Source of the DNA: Porphyromonas uenonis DSM 23387 = JCM 13868
GTDB lineage: Bacteria > Bacteroidota > Bacteroidia > Bacteroidales > Porphyromonadaceae
DNA: 64,000 bases
Direction: 5' to 3'
Assembly: GCF_000482365.1 (NCBI RefSeq)
Contig: NZ_KI535309.1
Location: 159,945 to 223,944, forward strand
Under the pieces are notes generated by a model. The model searched no databases, was not told the DNA's origin, and saw only the letters and a list, made by a program, of their open reading frames with translations. Position 1 is the first letter of the stretch, and every line of letters begins with the position of its first letter. The translations under genes and the position numbers were made by a program. Below are positions 52,204 to 62,028 of this stretch, piece by piece.

Positions 52204-53148
52204 CTACTTCTTGAGGAAAGCTAGCAGATTGTTCTCAATACGCTTAGCCACATCTTGGGTTTGCTCCTTGACGAAGGTCTTGCCCGTGATGTGCTCGTAG
52301 AGCTCTATGTAGCGCTCGCTCACAGAGGCTGCATACTCAGGCGTGATGGTCGGCATCTTCTGTCCAGCCTTACCCTGGAAGCCCTGCTCGATGAGCCACT
52401 GACGAACGAACTCCTTCGAGAGCTGTCGCTGAGGCTCACCCTTAGCTTGGCGCTCCTCGTAGCCCTCTAGGTAGAAGTAGCGAGAGGAGTCAGGCGTGTG
52501 GATCTCGTCGATCAGGATCACCTTGCCATCTTTCTTGCCAAACTCATACTTCGTATCCACGAGGATCAGCCCCCGCTCACGAGCGATGCGCGTCCCCTCC
52601 TCAAAGAGCGTCTGCGTGTACTGCTCGATGACCTTGTAGTCCTCCTCGGAGATCAGGCCAGAGGCGATGATCTCCTCACGGCTGATGTTCTCGTCGTGAC
52701 CCTCGTCAGCCTTAGTCGTAGGCGTGATGATCGGGTGTGGAAGGCGCTCATTCTCCTTCAGACCCTCGGGTAGTTGTATGCCACAGATCGTACGCTCGCC
52801 AGCCTGGTAAGCACGCCATGCGCTACCAGCTATGTAGCCGCGAACGATCATCTCTACCTTAAAAGGCTCGCAGCGATGTCCCACCGTAACCATCGGATCG
52901 GGAGTCGCTATCTTCCAGTTGGGCACGAGATGCGCCGTAGCGTCGAGCTGCTCAGCAGCTATTTGGTTGAGCACCTGACCCTTGTAGGGAATACCCTCAG
53001 GGAGTACCACATCAAAGGCTGAGATCCTATCCGTAGCGACCATTGCGATCAGATCGCCCTCAAGGAAGTATACATCTCTCACCTTGCCATGAAAGACAGA
53101 CTGGATACCTGGGAGAGATAGGTCGGTGTGTGTTAGAGCTTGATTCAT
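52204..53148 (-). CDS. purC: Phosphoribosylaminoimidazole-succinocarboxamide synthase
   Basis: A 314-residue SAICAR synthase of purine synthesis, in the long form of about 310 residues common in Bacteroidota. Signatures are [71 protein letters not shown] and [15 protein letters not shown]. It is the last gene of the leftward greA-HIT-phoH-purC group, 83 bases after phoH. Confidence 0.96.
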   Translation of the reverse strand: MNQALTHTDLSLPGIQSVFHGKVRDVYFLEGDLIAMVATDRISAFDVVLPEGIPYKGQVLNQIAAEQLDATAHLVPNWKIATPDPMVTVGHRCEPFKVEMIVRGYIAGSAWRAYQAGERTICGIQLPEGLKENERLPHPIITPTTKADEGHDENISREEIIASGLISEEDYKVIEQYTQTLFEEGTRIARERGLILVDTKYEFGKKDGKVILIDEIHTPDSSRYFYLEGYEERQAKGEPQRQLSKEFVRQWLIEQGFQGKAGQKMPTITPEYAASVSERYIELYEHITGKTFVKEQTQDVAKRIENNLLAFLKK

Positions 53149-53231
53149 TGTATTATGATCAATAATTGATTTGCTAAAAAGGGGATTGCCCTCCTCCCGC
53201 CTTAGCCGAGAGAGAGCGTGTTTCTATGAGT

Positions 53232-54254
53232 CTATGAGTCTTTACCTTGATCCTTATCTAGGTCTATATCTTGATCTTGGTGAGTCTCTTGTGCGGGTCG
53301 TCCGCCCTGCAGTGCTTGATGCTCATTGCGATCGTAAGCGTCTACGACAAGCTGCACGATCGGGTGACGCACGATGTCCTGCGCATCAAAGTATACGAAA
53401 GGTATCTGCTCCACATCGCCCAGGATCCGCTCAGCAATGCGCAAGCCCGAGGTGACACCCCGCGGCAAGTCGACCTGCGAGAGGTCGCCCGTGATGATCA
53501 TCTTACTATTGCGTCCGAGACGAGTGAGAAACATCTTCATCTGATGATGGGTCGTATTCTGCGCCTCGTCAAGTATGACGACGGCATCGTTGAGCGTACG
53601 ACCACGCATGTATGCTAGCGGAGCAATCTGTATCACGTCACTCTCCATATAGGTGCGCAGGCGCTGCGTCGGGATCATCTCCTCGAGCGCATCGTAGAGC
53701 GGCTGGAGGTAAGGGTCGAGCTTGTCCTTCAGCTCACCGGGTAGGAAGCCCAACTTCTCGCCCGCCTCGACAGCGGGACGCGAGAGTATGATACGTCGTA
53801 CCTGCTTCTCCTTAAGTGCTTTGACCGCCAGTGCTATCGCTATGTAGGTCTTGCCCGTACCAGCTGGTCCGATCGCAAAGAGCATATCGTGATCCGCTAT
53901 GGCCTCCACCATCTCACGCTGGTGAGCGCCTCGGTAGCCTATGCTACGCCCCCTCGCTCCATAGAGCAGATGATTCGGAGCCACCTTGACCTCAGGGAGC
54001 TCCTCTCCCGTAGCCAGCTTGCGTATGGTCTGCTCCGTCAGGAGATTGTACCGCAGGACATGCTGTACCAGCTTATCGAGGAGCGCTGTCAAGAGCTGTA
54101 TATCGGTCGTATCACCCAGTATCTTGATGATTCGATCATGAGCCACAATCCGCAGCTTAGGATAGAGGTTGCGCAGCAATAGCAGGTACTCACGGTTAGG
54201 GCCGTAGAGCACCGCTGGATCTATCTCCTCTAGGATATATAGTCTCTCAGTCAC
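53232..54254 (-). CDS. PhoH family ATPase
   Basis: A 340-residue PhoH-like P-loop ATPase. An N-terminal KH-like region (about 1-100) is followed by the Walker A motif GPAGTGKT at residues 129-136, SRPAVEAGEKLGFLPGELKDKLDPY, and the Walker B-type VVILDEAQNTTHHQMKMFLTRLG. TGDLSQVDLPRGVTSGL follows. PhoH/YbeZ proteins are linked to ribosome and RNA metabolism, often with the endonuclease YbeY, but no ybeY is adjacent here. The last 40 residues are highly charged and repetitive (DQDIDLDKDQGKDS). The gene lies 19 bases after the HIT gene. Confidence 0.93.
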   Translation of the reverse strand: MTERLYILEEIDPAVLYGPNREYLLLLRNLYPKLRIVAHDRIIKILGDTTDIQLLTALLDKLVQHVLRYNLLTEQTIRKLATGEELPEVKVAPNHLLYGARGRSIGYRGAHQREMVEAIADHDMLFAIGPAGTGKTYIAIALAVKALKEKQVRRIILSRPAVEAGEKLGFLPGELKDKLDPYLQPLYDALEEMIPTQRLRTYMESDVIQIAPLAYMRGRTLNDAVVILDEAQNTTHHQMKMFLTRLGRNSKMIITGDLSQVDLPRGVTSGLRIAERILGDVEQIPFVYFDAQDIVRHPIVQLVVDAYDRNEHQALQGGRPAQETHQDQDIDLDKDQGKDS

Positions 54255-54273
54255 TAGGCTTCGCTACTCCTTA

Positions 54274-54666
54274 TTATATATGAGCTGCTATCTCGGAGGC
54301 GATGCGAGCCATCTCCTCGTCGGTAGGCTTCGTAGCAAGCGGTCCGTGAGCCACGTCACCCTCACTATTGATCGGTATCAGGTGGACATGAGCGTGTGGC
54401 ACCTCTAGTCCTAGGACCAGCGTAGCCACCTTGCGGCAGTGTGTCGTCTCCTGTATAGCGCGGGCCACCCGCTTGGCAAAAGCCATCAGCCGAGCCAGCT
54501 CCTCGTCCGTTAGGTCGTAATAGTAATCGACCTCACGCTTCGGGACCACCAGTGTATGCCCCAGCTGATAAGGATTGATATCTAGAAAGGCGTAGTGCTC
54601 CTCGTCCTCCGCAATGCGGTAGGAGGGGATCTCACCTGCTATGATGCGACTAAAGATTGAAGCCAT
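54274..54666 (-). CDS. HIT family hydrolase
   Basis: A 130-residue histidine-triad protein. The motif HAHVHLIPI (about residues 95-103) carries the catalytic triad. Typical lead segments are SIFSRIIAGEIPSYRIAEDE and INPYQLGHTLVVPKREVDYYYDL. HIT proteins hydrolyse nucleotide phosphoramidates such as adenosine monophosphoramidates; the physiological substrate is unknown. It lies 47 bases after greA. Confidence 0.95.
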   Translation of the reverse strand: MASIFSRIIAGEIPSYRIAEDEEHYAFLDINPYQLGHTLVVPKREVDYYYDLTDEELARLMAFAKRVARAIQETTHCRKVATLVLGLEVPHAHVHLIPINSEGDVAHGPLATKPTDEEMARIASEIAAHI

Positions 54667-54713
54667 AGAGCGTTCGTTGTTTTTGGGAGGAACTGTTCAA
54701 GAAGAGTGTCACC

Positions 54714-55184
54714 CTATCGAGTGATCTCTAGGATCTCAAAGACCAGCTTACCCGCAGGCACCTGTATCTCCGCCACATCGCCCACCTTCTTGCCGAGGAG
54801 TCCCTTGGCAATGGGGGTATTGACCGAGATCTTGTTCTCCTTAAAGTTTGCCTCAGCATCCGAGACGATGTAGTAGCTCTTCTCCTCGCCCTTCTTCTTA
54901 TTGAGCAGGCGCACATGGTTCAGTATCTGCACCTCATCGGTCTTAATCTGCGAGGGCTCCAGCACACGGGCGTTGCTCAGCTGTGCCTTGAGCATAGCGA
55001 TCTTGTCCTCGAGGTGAGCTTGCGCCTCCTTGGCAGCATCGTACTCAGCATTCTCAGATAGATCTCCCTTGTCACGCGCCTCAGCAATCTGCTGTGTGAC
55101 CTTGGGCCGCTCCTCAGCCTCCAGCTGCTTGATCGTATTGTTGAGGGCATCGTATCCCTCTTGGGTCATATAGTAATATCCCAT
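54714..55184 (-). CDS. greA: Transcription elongation factor GreA
   Basis: A 156-residue factor that helps stalled RNA polymerase cleave its transcript. The N-terminal coiled-coil hairpin shows YYMTQEGYDALNNTIKQLEAEERPKVTQQIAEARDKGDLSENAEYDAAKE, with the functional acidic tip at DLSENAEYD. The C-terminal FKBP-like domain reads SVNTPIAKGLLGKKVGDVAEIQVPAGKLVFEI. It is first in the leftward group, with a -7 box about 220 bases upstream. Confidence 0.96.
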   Translation of the reverse strand: MGYYYMTQEGYDALNNTIKQLEAEERPKVTQQIAEARDKGDLSENAEYDAAKEAQAHLEDKIAMLKAQLSNARVLEPSQIKTDEVQILNHVRLLNKKKGEEKSYYIVSDAEANFKENKISVNTPIAKGLLGKKVGDVAEIQVPAGKLVFEILEITR

Positions 55185-55403
55185 AGATGATTAGGTGATA
55201 ATGGTGTCTAATTCAGTCTAGTGCATATCCTATGAACCACACCCCGCTAGCCATCTATCGGCTGGCGAAGGCACCTCATAGATACAAAACAAATGAGGAC
55301 TTACTCCCACACAGCACCCCCTATCGTCTAGAAGAGCCACATCAGAGAAGCCTCGTCATATATTGAGTGTGCTACGCCGTCTGCACACCTCTCTTACTGA
55401 GTG

Positions 55404-55411
55404 CAAAGGTA
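55404..55411 (-). promoter_or_regulatory. -7 box of greA
   Basis: On the minus strand TACCTTTG is an exact -7 consensus. The greA start is 220 bases downstream, giving a long leader. No TTTG lies at the -33 distance. Confidence 0.5.
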
Positions 55412-55564
55412 CTAAAAAAATGTTTTCCACCCCATGCGCCTTCCACGCAAGCATAGACTATGTAACACTCACAAGTGGCTGCTGGAGGGGTGCACGGGTG
55501 GTGACTCGTCCCATCGAATTATTCGATTTGAGAAGCTGTGATCTCTCAGACATCTCCGACGATT

Positions 55565-55764
55565 TCATTTCCTACCTAGGAATTTGCCAAATAGCTACCT
55601 AGAAATTTCCCCAATCCCTACCTAGGAAATAAAAAATTCTTCGGAGGAATCAAATGAAACTTCGGAGGAATCAAAAAATAAGTCCGAAGAATTTGCCATT
55701 TCCTAGGTAGCAAATCAAAAATATCTACGGAGGAATTTGGGCAATTTCTAGGTAGGAATTGAAA
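55565..55764 (-). repeat. CCTAGG palindromic element, copy B (MITE-like)
   Basis: The reverse complement of copy A (31723-31920), with a long identical core and the same nested inverted arms (ATTCTTCGGA/TCCGAAGAAT and TTTCCTAGGTAG-type ends). The right end GGTAGGAATTGAAA is followed 16 bases later by ATGCGTCAG (55781-55789), the same motif found beside copy A and at both ends of the element at 40542. It lies just upstream of the metG promoter. The remaining 150 bases up to greA show nothing else. Confidence 0.8.
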
Positions 55765-55835
55765 CGAGCTCATTTTTATCATGCGTCAGCGCAGATTCAG
55801 ATACGATGATACCTTCGTAACAGTCTCATTTTTGC

Positions 55836-55843
55836 TACCTTTG
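55836..55843 (+). promoter_or_regulatory. -7 box of metG
   Basis: TACCTTTG, an exact consensus, 43 bases before the ATG at 55887. The repeat copy B ends about 70 bases upstream. Confidence 0.65.
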
Positions 55844-55886
55844 CGGTAGACATCGGCAGTAAGCCGTTAATCATCATAAGAACTTT

Positions 55887-57938
55887 ATGAGTACGCAACA
55901 ATTCAAACGCACTTTAGTCACTACGGCCCTACCTTATGCTAATGGGCCTGTACATATCGGACACTTAGCAGGAGTCTACGTTCCTGCCGACATATACGTT
56001 CGCTACAAGCGTATGAAGGGCGACGAGGTCCTCTTCATCGGCGGTAGCGATGAGCACGGAGTACCTATCGCTATCAAGGCAAAAGCCGAGGGCGTCTCCC
56101 CCCAAGAGGTGGTAGATCGCTACCACGCCTTGATTAAGGAGTCGTTCGCTCGCCTAGGCATCGACTTCGACATCTATTCGCGCACCACCTCCGAGACGCA
56201 CGAGAAGACGGCGAGCGCATTCTTTACCAAGCTCTACGAGTCGGGCAAGCTGATCGAGCAGACCTCGGAGCAGTACTACGACCCCGAGGCTAAGCAGTTT
56301 CTCGCAGACCGCTATATCACGGGGACCTGTCCACATTGCCACAACGAGCGCGCCTATGGCGACCAATGCGAGGCGTGTGGTACATCGCTCTCAGCGACCG
56401 ATCTGATCGATCCTCATAGCGCTATCTCAGGAGCTAAGCCTGAGCTACGCGAGACGAAGCACTGGTACCTTCCACTGGGCGACTACGAGAGCTTCCTCCG
56501 CGAGTGGATCCTCGAGGGACACAAGGAGTGGAAGCCCAACGTCTACGGGCAGTGCAAGAGCTGGCTGGACCTAGGACTACAGCCACGTGCCGTGACGCGT
56601 GACCTAGACTGGGGTATCCCCGTACCGCTCCAAGGGGCTGAGGGCAAGGTGCTCTACGTATGGTTTGACGCACCTATAGGCTACATATCCAATACGAAGG
56701 AGCTACTCCCCGACAGCTGGCGCACCTGGTGGTGCGACCCCGAGACCCGTCTGATCCACTTCATCGGCAAGGACAATATCGTCTTCCACTGTATCATCTT
56801 CCCCGCCATGCTAAAGGCGGAGGGTTCCTTTAACCTGCCAGACAATGTACCTGCGAACGAGTTCCTCAACCTCGAGGGTGACAAGATCTCGACCAGTCGC
56901 AACTGGGCTATCTGGCTCCACGAGTACCTCGACGAGATGCCTGGCAAGGAGGACGTGCTACGCTATGTCTTGACAGCCAATGCGCCTGAGACCAAGGACA
57001 ATGACTTCACATGGCGTGACTACCAAGCGCGTAATAATAATGAGTTGGTCGCTATCTACGGCAACTTTGTGAACCGCGCCTTGGTGCTGACGCACAAATA
57101 CTTCGACGGCAAGGTACCTCCGCTGGGTCATCTCACAGAGATCGACGAGGAGATGCTCCGAGAGGTGGCAGCCATACCAGCAGAGCTGGACGATCAGCTG
57201 GAGCACTTCCACTTTAGAGAGGCGCTCAAGACTGCTATGCAGCTGGCCCGCATCGGCAATAAGTACCTCGCCGACACGGAACCCTGGAAGGTGATCAAGA
57301 GCGACCCCGACCGTGTCGCTACGATCCTGCACTTAGCTTTGCAGCTGGTGGGCAATCTGTCGATTGCTTTTGCGCCTTTCACACCTTTCTCCACACGTCG
57401 ACTCCTCGCTATGCTACAGGTTGGGGAGGAAGGCTTTGCTTTCTCCCGCTTTGGTGCTACAGATCTACTCCCCGAGGGGCATCAGCTGGGTACACCCGAG
57501 CTGCTCTTTGAGAAGATTGAGGACGATGTGATCCAGGTGCAACTGGACAAGCTCGCTGCGATCAAGAAGCTCAACGAGGAGCAAAACCGTCACCCCGAGG
57601 CTCTGCTGGAGGATGTGCCGTTTGACACATTTACTAAGAGCGATATGCGTGCAGGCCGTATCCTAGCTTGCGAGAAGGTTCCCAAGGCGGACAAGCTCCT
57701 GCGCTTCTCCATCGATGATGGCATGGGCGGGCGAACGATCGTATCGGGCATCGCTCAGTACTACAAGCCGGAGGAGCTGGTCGGCAAGACCGTTGCCTTC
57801 GTTGCTAACCTCCCTGTGCGCAAGATCCGTGGTGTCGAGTCGCAAGGTATGATTATCTCGGTCGAGGACTACAAGACGGGACAGCTACAGGTGGTCACGC
57901 TGCCTGACACGATAGCGCCTGGTAGCAAACTGGTCTAG
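55887..57938 (+). CDS. metG: Methionyl-tRNA synthetase
   Basis: A 683-residue class I aminoacyl-tRNA synthetase. The HIGH motif is at residues 23-26 ([11 protein letters not shown]). The zinc-binding insert shows CPHC and CEAC near residue 150. The KMSKS loop is KISTS, starting at Lys333. The anticodon-binding helical domain follows, and a C-terminal tRNA-binding (EMAP-like) domain covers about the last 105 residues ([41 protein letters not shown]), which aids dimerisation and tRNA binding. The sugar aminotransferase gene begins 12 bases after its stop. Confidence 0.97.
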   Translation: MSTQQFKRTLVTTALPYANGPVHIGHLAGVYVPADIYVRYKRMKGDEVLFIGGSDEHGVPIAIKAKAEGVSPQEVVDRYHALIKESFARLGIDFDIYSRTTSETHEKTASAFFTKLYESGKLIEQTSEQYYDPEAKQFLADRYITGTCPHCHNERAYGDQCEACGTSLSATDLIDPHSAISGAKPELRETKHWYLPLGDYESFLREWILEGHKEWKPNVYGQCKSWLDLGLQPRAVTRDLDWGIPVPLQGAEGKVLYVWFDAPIGYISNTKELLPDSWRTWWCDPETRLIHFIGKDNIVFHCIIFPAMLKAEGSFNLPDNVPANEFLNLEGDKISTSRNWAIWLHEYLDEMPGKEDVLRYVLTANAPETKDNDFTWRDYQARNNNELVAIYGNFVNRALVLTHKYFDGKVPPLGHLTEIDEEMLREVAAIPAELDDQLEHFHFREALKTAMQLARIGNKYLADTEPWKVIKSDPDRVATILHLALQLVGNLSIAFAPFTPFSTRRLLAMLQVGEEGFAFSRFGATDLLPEGHQLGTPELLFEKIEDDVIQVQLDKLAAIKKLNEEQNRHPEALLEDVPFDTFTKSDMRAGRILACEKVPKADKLLRFSIDDGMGGRTIVSGIAQYYKPEELVGKTVAFVANLPVRKIRGVESQGMIISVEDYKTGQLQVVTLPDTIAPGSKLV

Positions 57939-57950
57939 CCCCACAGCGAC

Positions 57951-59117
57951 ATGCGCATCCCTCTAGTCAACCTACCCCAAGAACATCGCCCCTACCAAGC
58001 TGAGCTCGATAGGAGCATCGGGAGGGTTGTCGCCTCGGGTGGTTACATCGGCGGTGAGGAGGTGCGTGCCTTTGAGGAGGAGCTGGCGGCCTACCTAGGG
58101 CTGGCTCCGTGGAGTGTCATCAGCTGTGGCAACGGGAGCGATGCGATCCTGCTGGCTTTGGCTGCGCTAGAGCTACCCCGTGGTGGCGAGGTGATCATTG
58201 CCACGCACAACTATGTGGCGGCTGCCGAGGCGGTCTGTCATCTAGGGCTCCGACCTGTCTGGGCTGACGTGATGCCCTCGCTGAGTAGCGATGGGCGTGT
58301 CTCCTTTCAGATGAATGGCTCGCTAGACTATCTGGAGTCTCTTCGCACTCCTCGGACGGTGGCACTCATAGCGGTCAATATGTACGGTATGCCCTGCCCT
58401 GCAGTCGAGCTGGCGCACTTCTGCGAGCTTCACCAGATCCCGTGGATTGAGGACAATGCTCAGGGGATGGGGGGCGTAGTCGAGGAAGTTTCGGGATGCT
58501 TAATTACTCCTGTACCGCTAGGCACACGAGCTACGATCGGCACGACGAGCTTCTTCCCGACCAAGCCACTAGGCTGTATGGGCGACGGAGGCGCTGCTTT
58601 CGTACCGCATGACCAGCAACTGGCGGATCGTCTGCGCCAACTGGCCAACCATGGACAGCGCACACGATACCAGTACGATCGGTGTGGCTACAACAGCCGT
58701 CTCGATGCGCTCCAAGCAGCCGTGCTACGGGTTAAGCTAGGTCACCTGAACGAGGCGAATCGACGACGTAGCTTGCTAGCCGACCGCTACGACGAGTTGC
58801 TGGCCGACCTCCCGATGGTGAGACGTCCGTGGCGTAGTGGGGACCGGCCTGAAGCACTTTACCTTTACACAATCTGCGTACCCTCTGACAAGCGGGACGG
58901 ACTACTCAACGAACTACGCACAGCGGGCATCGACGCACGGGTCTACTACCCGCAGATGCTTCACCAGGTAGCGGCCTACAACGCCGACTCCTCTGAGGCT
59001 TCCTGTCCCGTAGCGGAGGAGCTCCAGAAGACGATGCTCTCGCTACCGATAGCCCCAACGACCTTCTACTTGCAGGTTAGAGAGATCTGCGAGCGGATCA
59101 GACAATTTCTACTATAA
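57951..59117 (+). CDS. DegT/DnrJ/EryC1 sugar aminotransferase, WbpE/PorR type
   Basis: A 388-residue PLP-dependent aminotransferase. The Schiff-base lysine is Lys205 in TSFFPTKPLGCMGDGGA. Other family segments are SCGNGSDAILLALAAL, ATHNYVAAAEAV, IEDNAQGMGG and NHGQRTRYQYDRCGYNSRLDALQAAVL. These resemble WbpE/WlbC, which makes UDP-3-amino sugars for 2,3-diamino-glucuronate. The next gene is a WbpB/WlbA-type dehydrogenase, the enzyme that acts just before WbpE in that pathway. In P. gingivalis the corresponding protein (PorR) is needed for A-LPS and for anchoring T9SS proteins, so the same role is likely; this is inference from family and context. Confidence 0.88.
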   Translation: MRIPLVNLPQEHRPYQAELDRSIGRVVASGGYIGGEEVRAFEEELAAYLGLAPWSVISCGNGSDAILLALAALELPRGGEVIIATHNYVAAAEAVCHLGLRPVWADVMPSLSSDGRVSFQMNGSLDYLESLRTPRTVALIAVNMYGMPCPAVELAHFCELHQIPWIEDNAQGMGGVVEEVSGCLITPVPLGTRATIGTTSFFPTKPLGCMGDGGAAFVPHDQQLADRLRQLANHGQRTRYQYDRCGYNSRLDALQAAVLRVKLGHLNEANRRRSLLADRYDELLADLPMVRRPWRSGDRPEALYLYTICVPSDKRDGLLNELRTAGIDARVYYPQMLHQVAAYNADSSEASCPVAEELQKTMLSLPIAPTTFYLQVREICERIRQFLL

Positions 59118-59134
59118 AAGCCTTTACCCCCACT

Positions 59135-60211
59135 ATGACAGCGAACCACAGCGACCTAACAACCTTCGCTCCTAAGCCACTCCACAGCCCGCTCCGCTGG
59201 GTCGTCGTGGGGTGCGGACACATTGGCCGTCGGCACATGGAGCATATCTCAAAGCATCCGCAGACGCAGTTGGTCGGGATGGTCGACGTGATACCCGCTT
59301 CGGAGTGTGGTGCTGCGCAGTTTGCTGAGATTCCCTTTTACCAAAGCGTCGAGGAGCTGCTGGAGCGTGGAGGAGACACCTTTGATGTCGCGTCGATCTG
59401 CGTTCCCAACGGGCTGCACTACCCAATTGCGCTAGAGCTGATCAAGGCTGGCAAGTCGCTCCTCATAGAGAAGCCCGCCGTGCTACACCCCGACGAGGGC
59501 GAGGAGCTGATCGCCCTGGCGAAGGCGCACGGCTGTCACCTATACAGTGTCCTGCAAAACCGCTTTACGCCTGTCTCGGCGTGGCTTCACCAGATGATCG
59601 AGGAGAAGCGCCTCGGCAAGCTTTACCAGATCGAGCTGCAGTGTCTCTGGAATCGTGACGAGCGCTACTACCTGCCTCGTCGCTGGCATGGTGACCTCAA
59701 GCTAGATGGCGGGACGCTCTTCACGCAGTACTCACACTTCCTCGACCTGCTGATTTGGTGCTTTGGCATGCCTGAGGTGCAGGGCGGAAGCTTTTACAAT
59801 TACAATCACCAGACGATGGTAGACTTTGAGGACTCAGGCGTGGTGCAGCTCACCTTCCCGCAGGATACGACGGGGCTGCTGACCTACTCGACAGCCGTCT
59901 ACGGGACCAACTGCGGGGTGCGTCTGACCGTACTCGGTGAGCGTGGCTGCATCGTCCTCGACGGTCCCTTCATGAACAAGCTAACGCACTGCGTCATCGA
60001 CGGCTACGACCGCCCCGACCTAGGCGAGAGCGAGCCAGGCAATGCCTACGGAGCCTACAGTGGCTCAGCGCAAAACCATCACTTCGTCATCGACCACACG
60101 GCGCGCGCTCTGCTGGGAGACCCGACCGCTCAGGCGGTGGAGATAGAGGATGCCCTGCGTGTCGTGCGCCTCATTCGCAATATCTACCAGCACAACCCTT
60201 ACCTCTCCTAA
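59135..60211 (+). CDS. wbpB: Gfo/Idh/MocA oxidoreductase, WbpB/WlbA type
   Basis: A 358-residue NAD(P)-dependent dehydrogenase. The Rossmann motif is VVVGCGHIGRRHMEHI after an N-terminal extension of about 25 residues. Further signatures are ICVPNGLHYPIALELIKAGKSLLIEKPAVL and VLQNRFTPVSAWL, then KLYQIELQCLWNRDERYYLPRRWHGDLKLDGGTLFTQYSHFLDLLIWCFG. The last matches the WbpB/WlbA subfamily, which oxidises UDP-GlcNAc uronate at C3. Its product is the substrate for the aminotransferase encoded just upstream. Together they should make precursors of the diamino-uronate used in A-LPS and in the T9SS linker sugar. The spacing of 17 bases from the aminotransferase stop supports one operon. Confidence 0.8.
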   Translation: MTANHSDLTTFAPKPLHSPLRWVVVGCGHIGRRHMEHISKHPQTQLVGMVDVIPASECGAAQFAEIPFYQSVEELLERGGDTFDVASICVPNGLHYPIALELIKAGKSLLIEKPAVLHPDEGEELIALAKAHGCHLYSVLQNRFTPVSAWLHQMIEEKRLGKLYQIELQCLWNRDERYYLPRRWHGDLKLDGGTLFTQYSHFLDLLIWCFGMPEVQGGSFYNYNHQTMVDFEDSGVVQLTFPQDTTGLLTYSTAVYGTNCGVRLTVLGERGCIVLDGPFMNKLTHCVIDGYDRPDLGESEPGNAYGAYSGSAQNHHFVIDHTARALLGDPTAQAVEIEDALRVVRLIRNIYQHNPYLS

Positions 60212-60227
60212 GAAAGCCCTTCACGTT

Positions 60228-61985
60228 ATGAACCAACTTCAGCTTCGTACCCTACTTTATTGTCTCGCTACGCTCCTTTTGCTGGGGAGCTTCGCTAGTT
60301 GCAAGAAGGCAGAGCGAGAGACGCACACGATTCATATCCTACATACGACCGATGTGCATGGCAACATACTGGGCTACGACTTTGTCCAGGACACTTGTAC
60401 GCCTAGCGGACTGGCGCGGGTCTCTACTTATGTGGCGCAAGTGAGGAAGGAGTACCCGACGAGTACGCTGCTCTTCGACGGAGGGGATGTGCTACAGGGC
60501 AATGCAGCGGTCTACTACTCCAACTTCGTCGACACGCTACGCACACACTTCGTCTCGGACGCTATGACGCTACTGGGCTACGACGCGGCCGTCGTGGGGA
60601 ATCATGATCTAGAGGCTACGCCGAGCGTCTACAAACGCTGGCAGAAAGACATGGCTACACCACTGCTGGCTGCCAATATCATACACAGCGATGGCCCACT
60701 CGCGGGAAAGCCTTACTACTCGCCCTATAGCGTCCACACGGTTGACGGGGTGAAGGTGGCGGTGCTCGGACTGATCACCCCCGCTGTGCCTCAGTGGATC
60801 CCGCAGGCCTCTTACGAGGGGATGGCCTTTGCTGATCCGATCGCCACGGCTCACAAGTGGATTCCTACGATTCAGGAGCATGTCCACCCAGACCTCCTCA
60901 TAGTCTTGATGCACTCGGGGCTGGGAAATGAAGAGGGCGGTGAGAACTTTGCCATGCAGTTGGCAAACAGAGTCTCTGGCATCGACCTGATCCTCTACGG
61001 ACACGACCACCAGGCTAATCAGACGACGGGGCGAAGTCCTTCGGGCTCTCCAGTCTTGCTGATCAACCCGGGGAGCCATGCGACAAATGTGGCGGACGTG
61101 ACCGTCACTATCACCAAGCAGGGCGACAAAGTGGTCGACAAGAAGTTCCAAGGGGAGATAGTCCCAATGGCAGACGTGCCCGTAGACTCCGCTTTCGTCA
61201 GCTACTTTGCGGACTTTGCGGACACGGTGCGGAACTTTATCGCTGAGCCTATCACACTGCTTACGGAGCCTCTCATCGGGGTGGACGCACTCTTTGGACC
61301 TTCGGCCTATATCTCCCTACTTCACCAGCTACAGCTCGATCTGAGCGAGGCAGACATCTCCTTCTCCGCACCGCATCGCCTCTCCTTGGCACAGCGCGCT
61401 GACACGCTGCGGGTACGAAACTTCTTCGACATCTATCCTTACGAAAACTATCTCTACAAGCTACGCCTATCAGGGAAGGAGATACACGACTACCTAGAGT
61501 ACTCCTACGGCTTATGGTGTGGCCCCGAAGCCAGCTCTGGGGAGCATCTGCTCTATCTGAAGGATCAAGCTACCGAGCAACATTTCCCGACGGTCAATCC
61601 GACCTTCAACTTCAGCGCAGCCGCGGGCATCGACTACACGGTGGATCTGCGCAAACCGCAAGGCGAGCGAGTGACCATCAAGCAGCTGTCTGACGGACGG
61701 CCCTTCTCGGTCGACAGTGTCTACACCGTGGCGGTCAACTCCTACCGTGCTATTGGTGGCGGTGGGCATCTGACGCAAGGGGCTGGTCTTTCGCCCGACG
61801 AGCTACACCAGCGCGTCGTCTGGATCTCGCCTCACGACCTGCGCTATCACCTCATCGAGTGGGCAAAGGCGCACCAACCGCTCACGCCGCCCCGCTACAG
61901 CAACTGGTCCTTCATACCTAAAGAACAAACTGAAGCAGCCGTCGCACGGGATCGCCACATCATCGAGGAGAGCCTTAATAAGTAA
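60228..61985 (+). CDS. 5'-nucleotidase / cyclic phosphodiesterase lipoprotein
   Basis: 585 residues from the ATG at 60228. An in-frame start further left lies inside the previous gene and would bury the signal peptide. The lipobox LLGSFASC gives a lipidated cysteine at residue 25. The metallophosphoesterase domain (about 35-340) has TTDVHGN, FDGGDVLQGN, VVGNHDLE, LMHSG and YGHDHQ. The C-terminal 5'-nucleotidase domain (about 350-565) has IYPYENYLYKLRLSGKEIHDYLE and VAVNSYRAIGGGGHLTQG. It probably releases phosphate and nucleosides from nucleotides in the periplasm or at the surface. It is 16 bases after wbpB. Confidence 0.92.
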   Translation: MNQLQLRTLLYCLATLLLLGSFASCKKAERETHTIHILHTTDVHGNILGYDFVQDTCTPSGLARVSTYVAQVRKEYPTSTLLFDGGDVLQGNAAVYYSNFVDTLRTHFVSDAMTLLGYDAAVVGNHDLEATPSVYKRWQKDMATPLLAANIIHSDGPLAGKPYYSPYSVHTVDGVKVAVLGLITPAVPQWIPQASYEGMAFADPIATAHKWIPTIQEHVHPDLLIVLMHSGLGNEEGGENFAMQLANRVSGIDLILYGHDHQANQTTGRSPSGSPVLLINPGSHATNVADVTVTITKQGDKVVDKKFQGEIVPMADVPVDSAFVSYFADFADTVRNFIAEPITLLTEPLIGVDALFGPSAYISLLHQLQLDLSEADISFSAPHRLSLAQRADTLRVRNFFDIYPYENYLYKLRLSGKEIHDYLEYSYGLWCGPEASSGEHLLYLKDQATEQHFPTVNPTFNFSAAAGIDYTVDLRKPQGERVTIKQLSDGRPFSVDSVYTVAVNSYRAIGGGGHLTQGAGLSPDELHQRVVWISPHDLRYHLIEWAKAHQPLTPPRYSNWSFIPKEQTEAAVARDRHIIEESLNK

Positions 61986-62028
61986 CGACGGCTCGACCCA
62001 ATGCCCCTGCCTAAACCTCAACTAGACC

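Noticed and set aside
60609-61151. 180-codon open frame antisense to the 5'-nucleotidase
   Set aside because: It is fully covered by a gene with all metallophosphoesterase motifs and has no features of its own.
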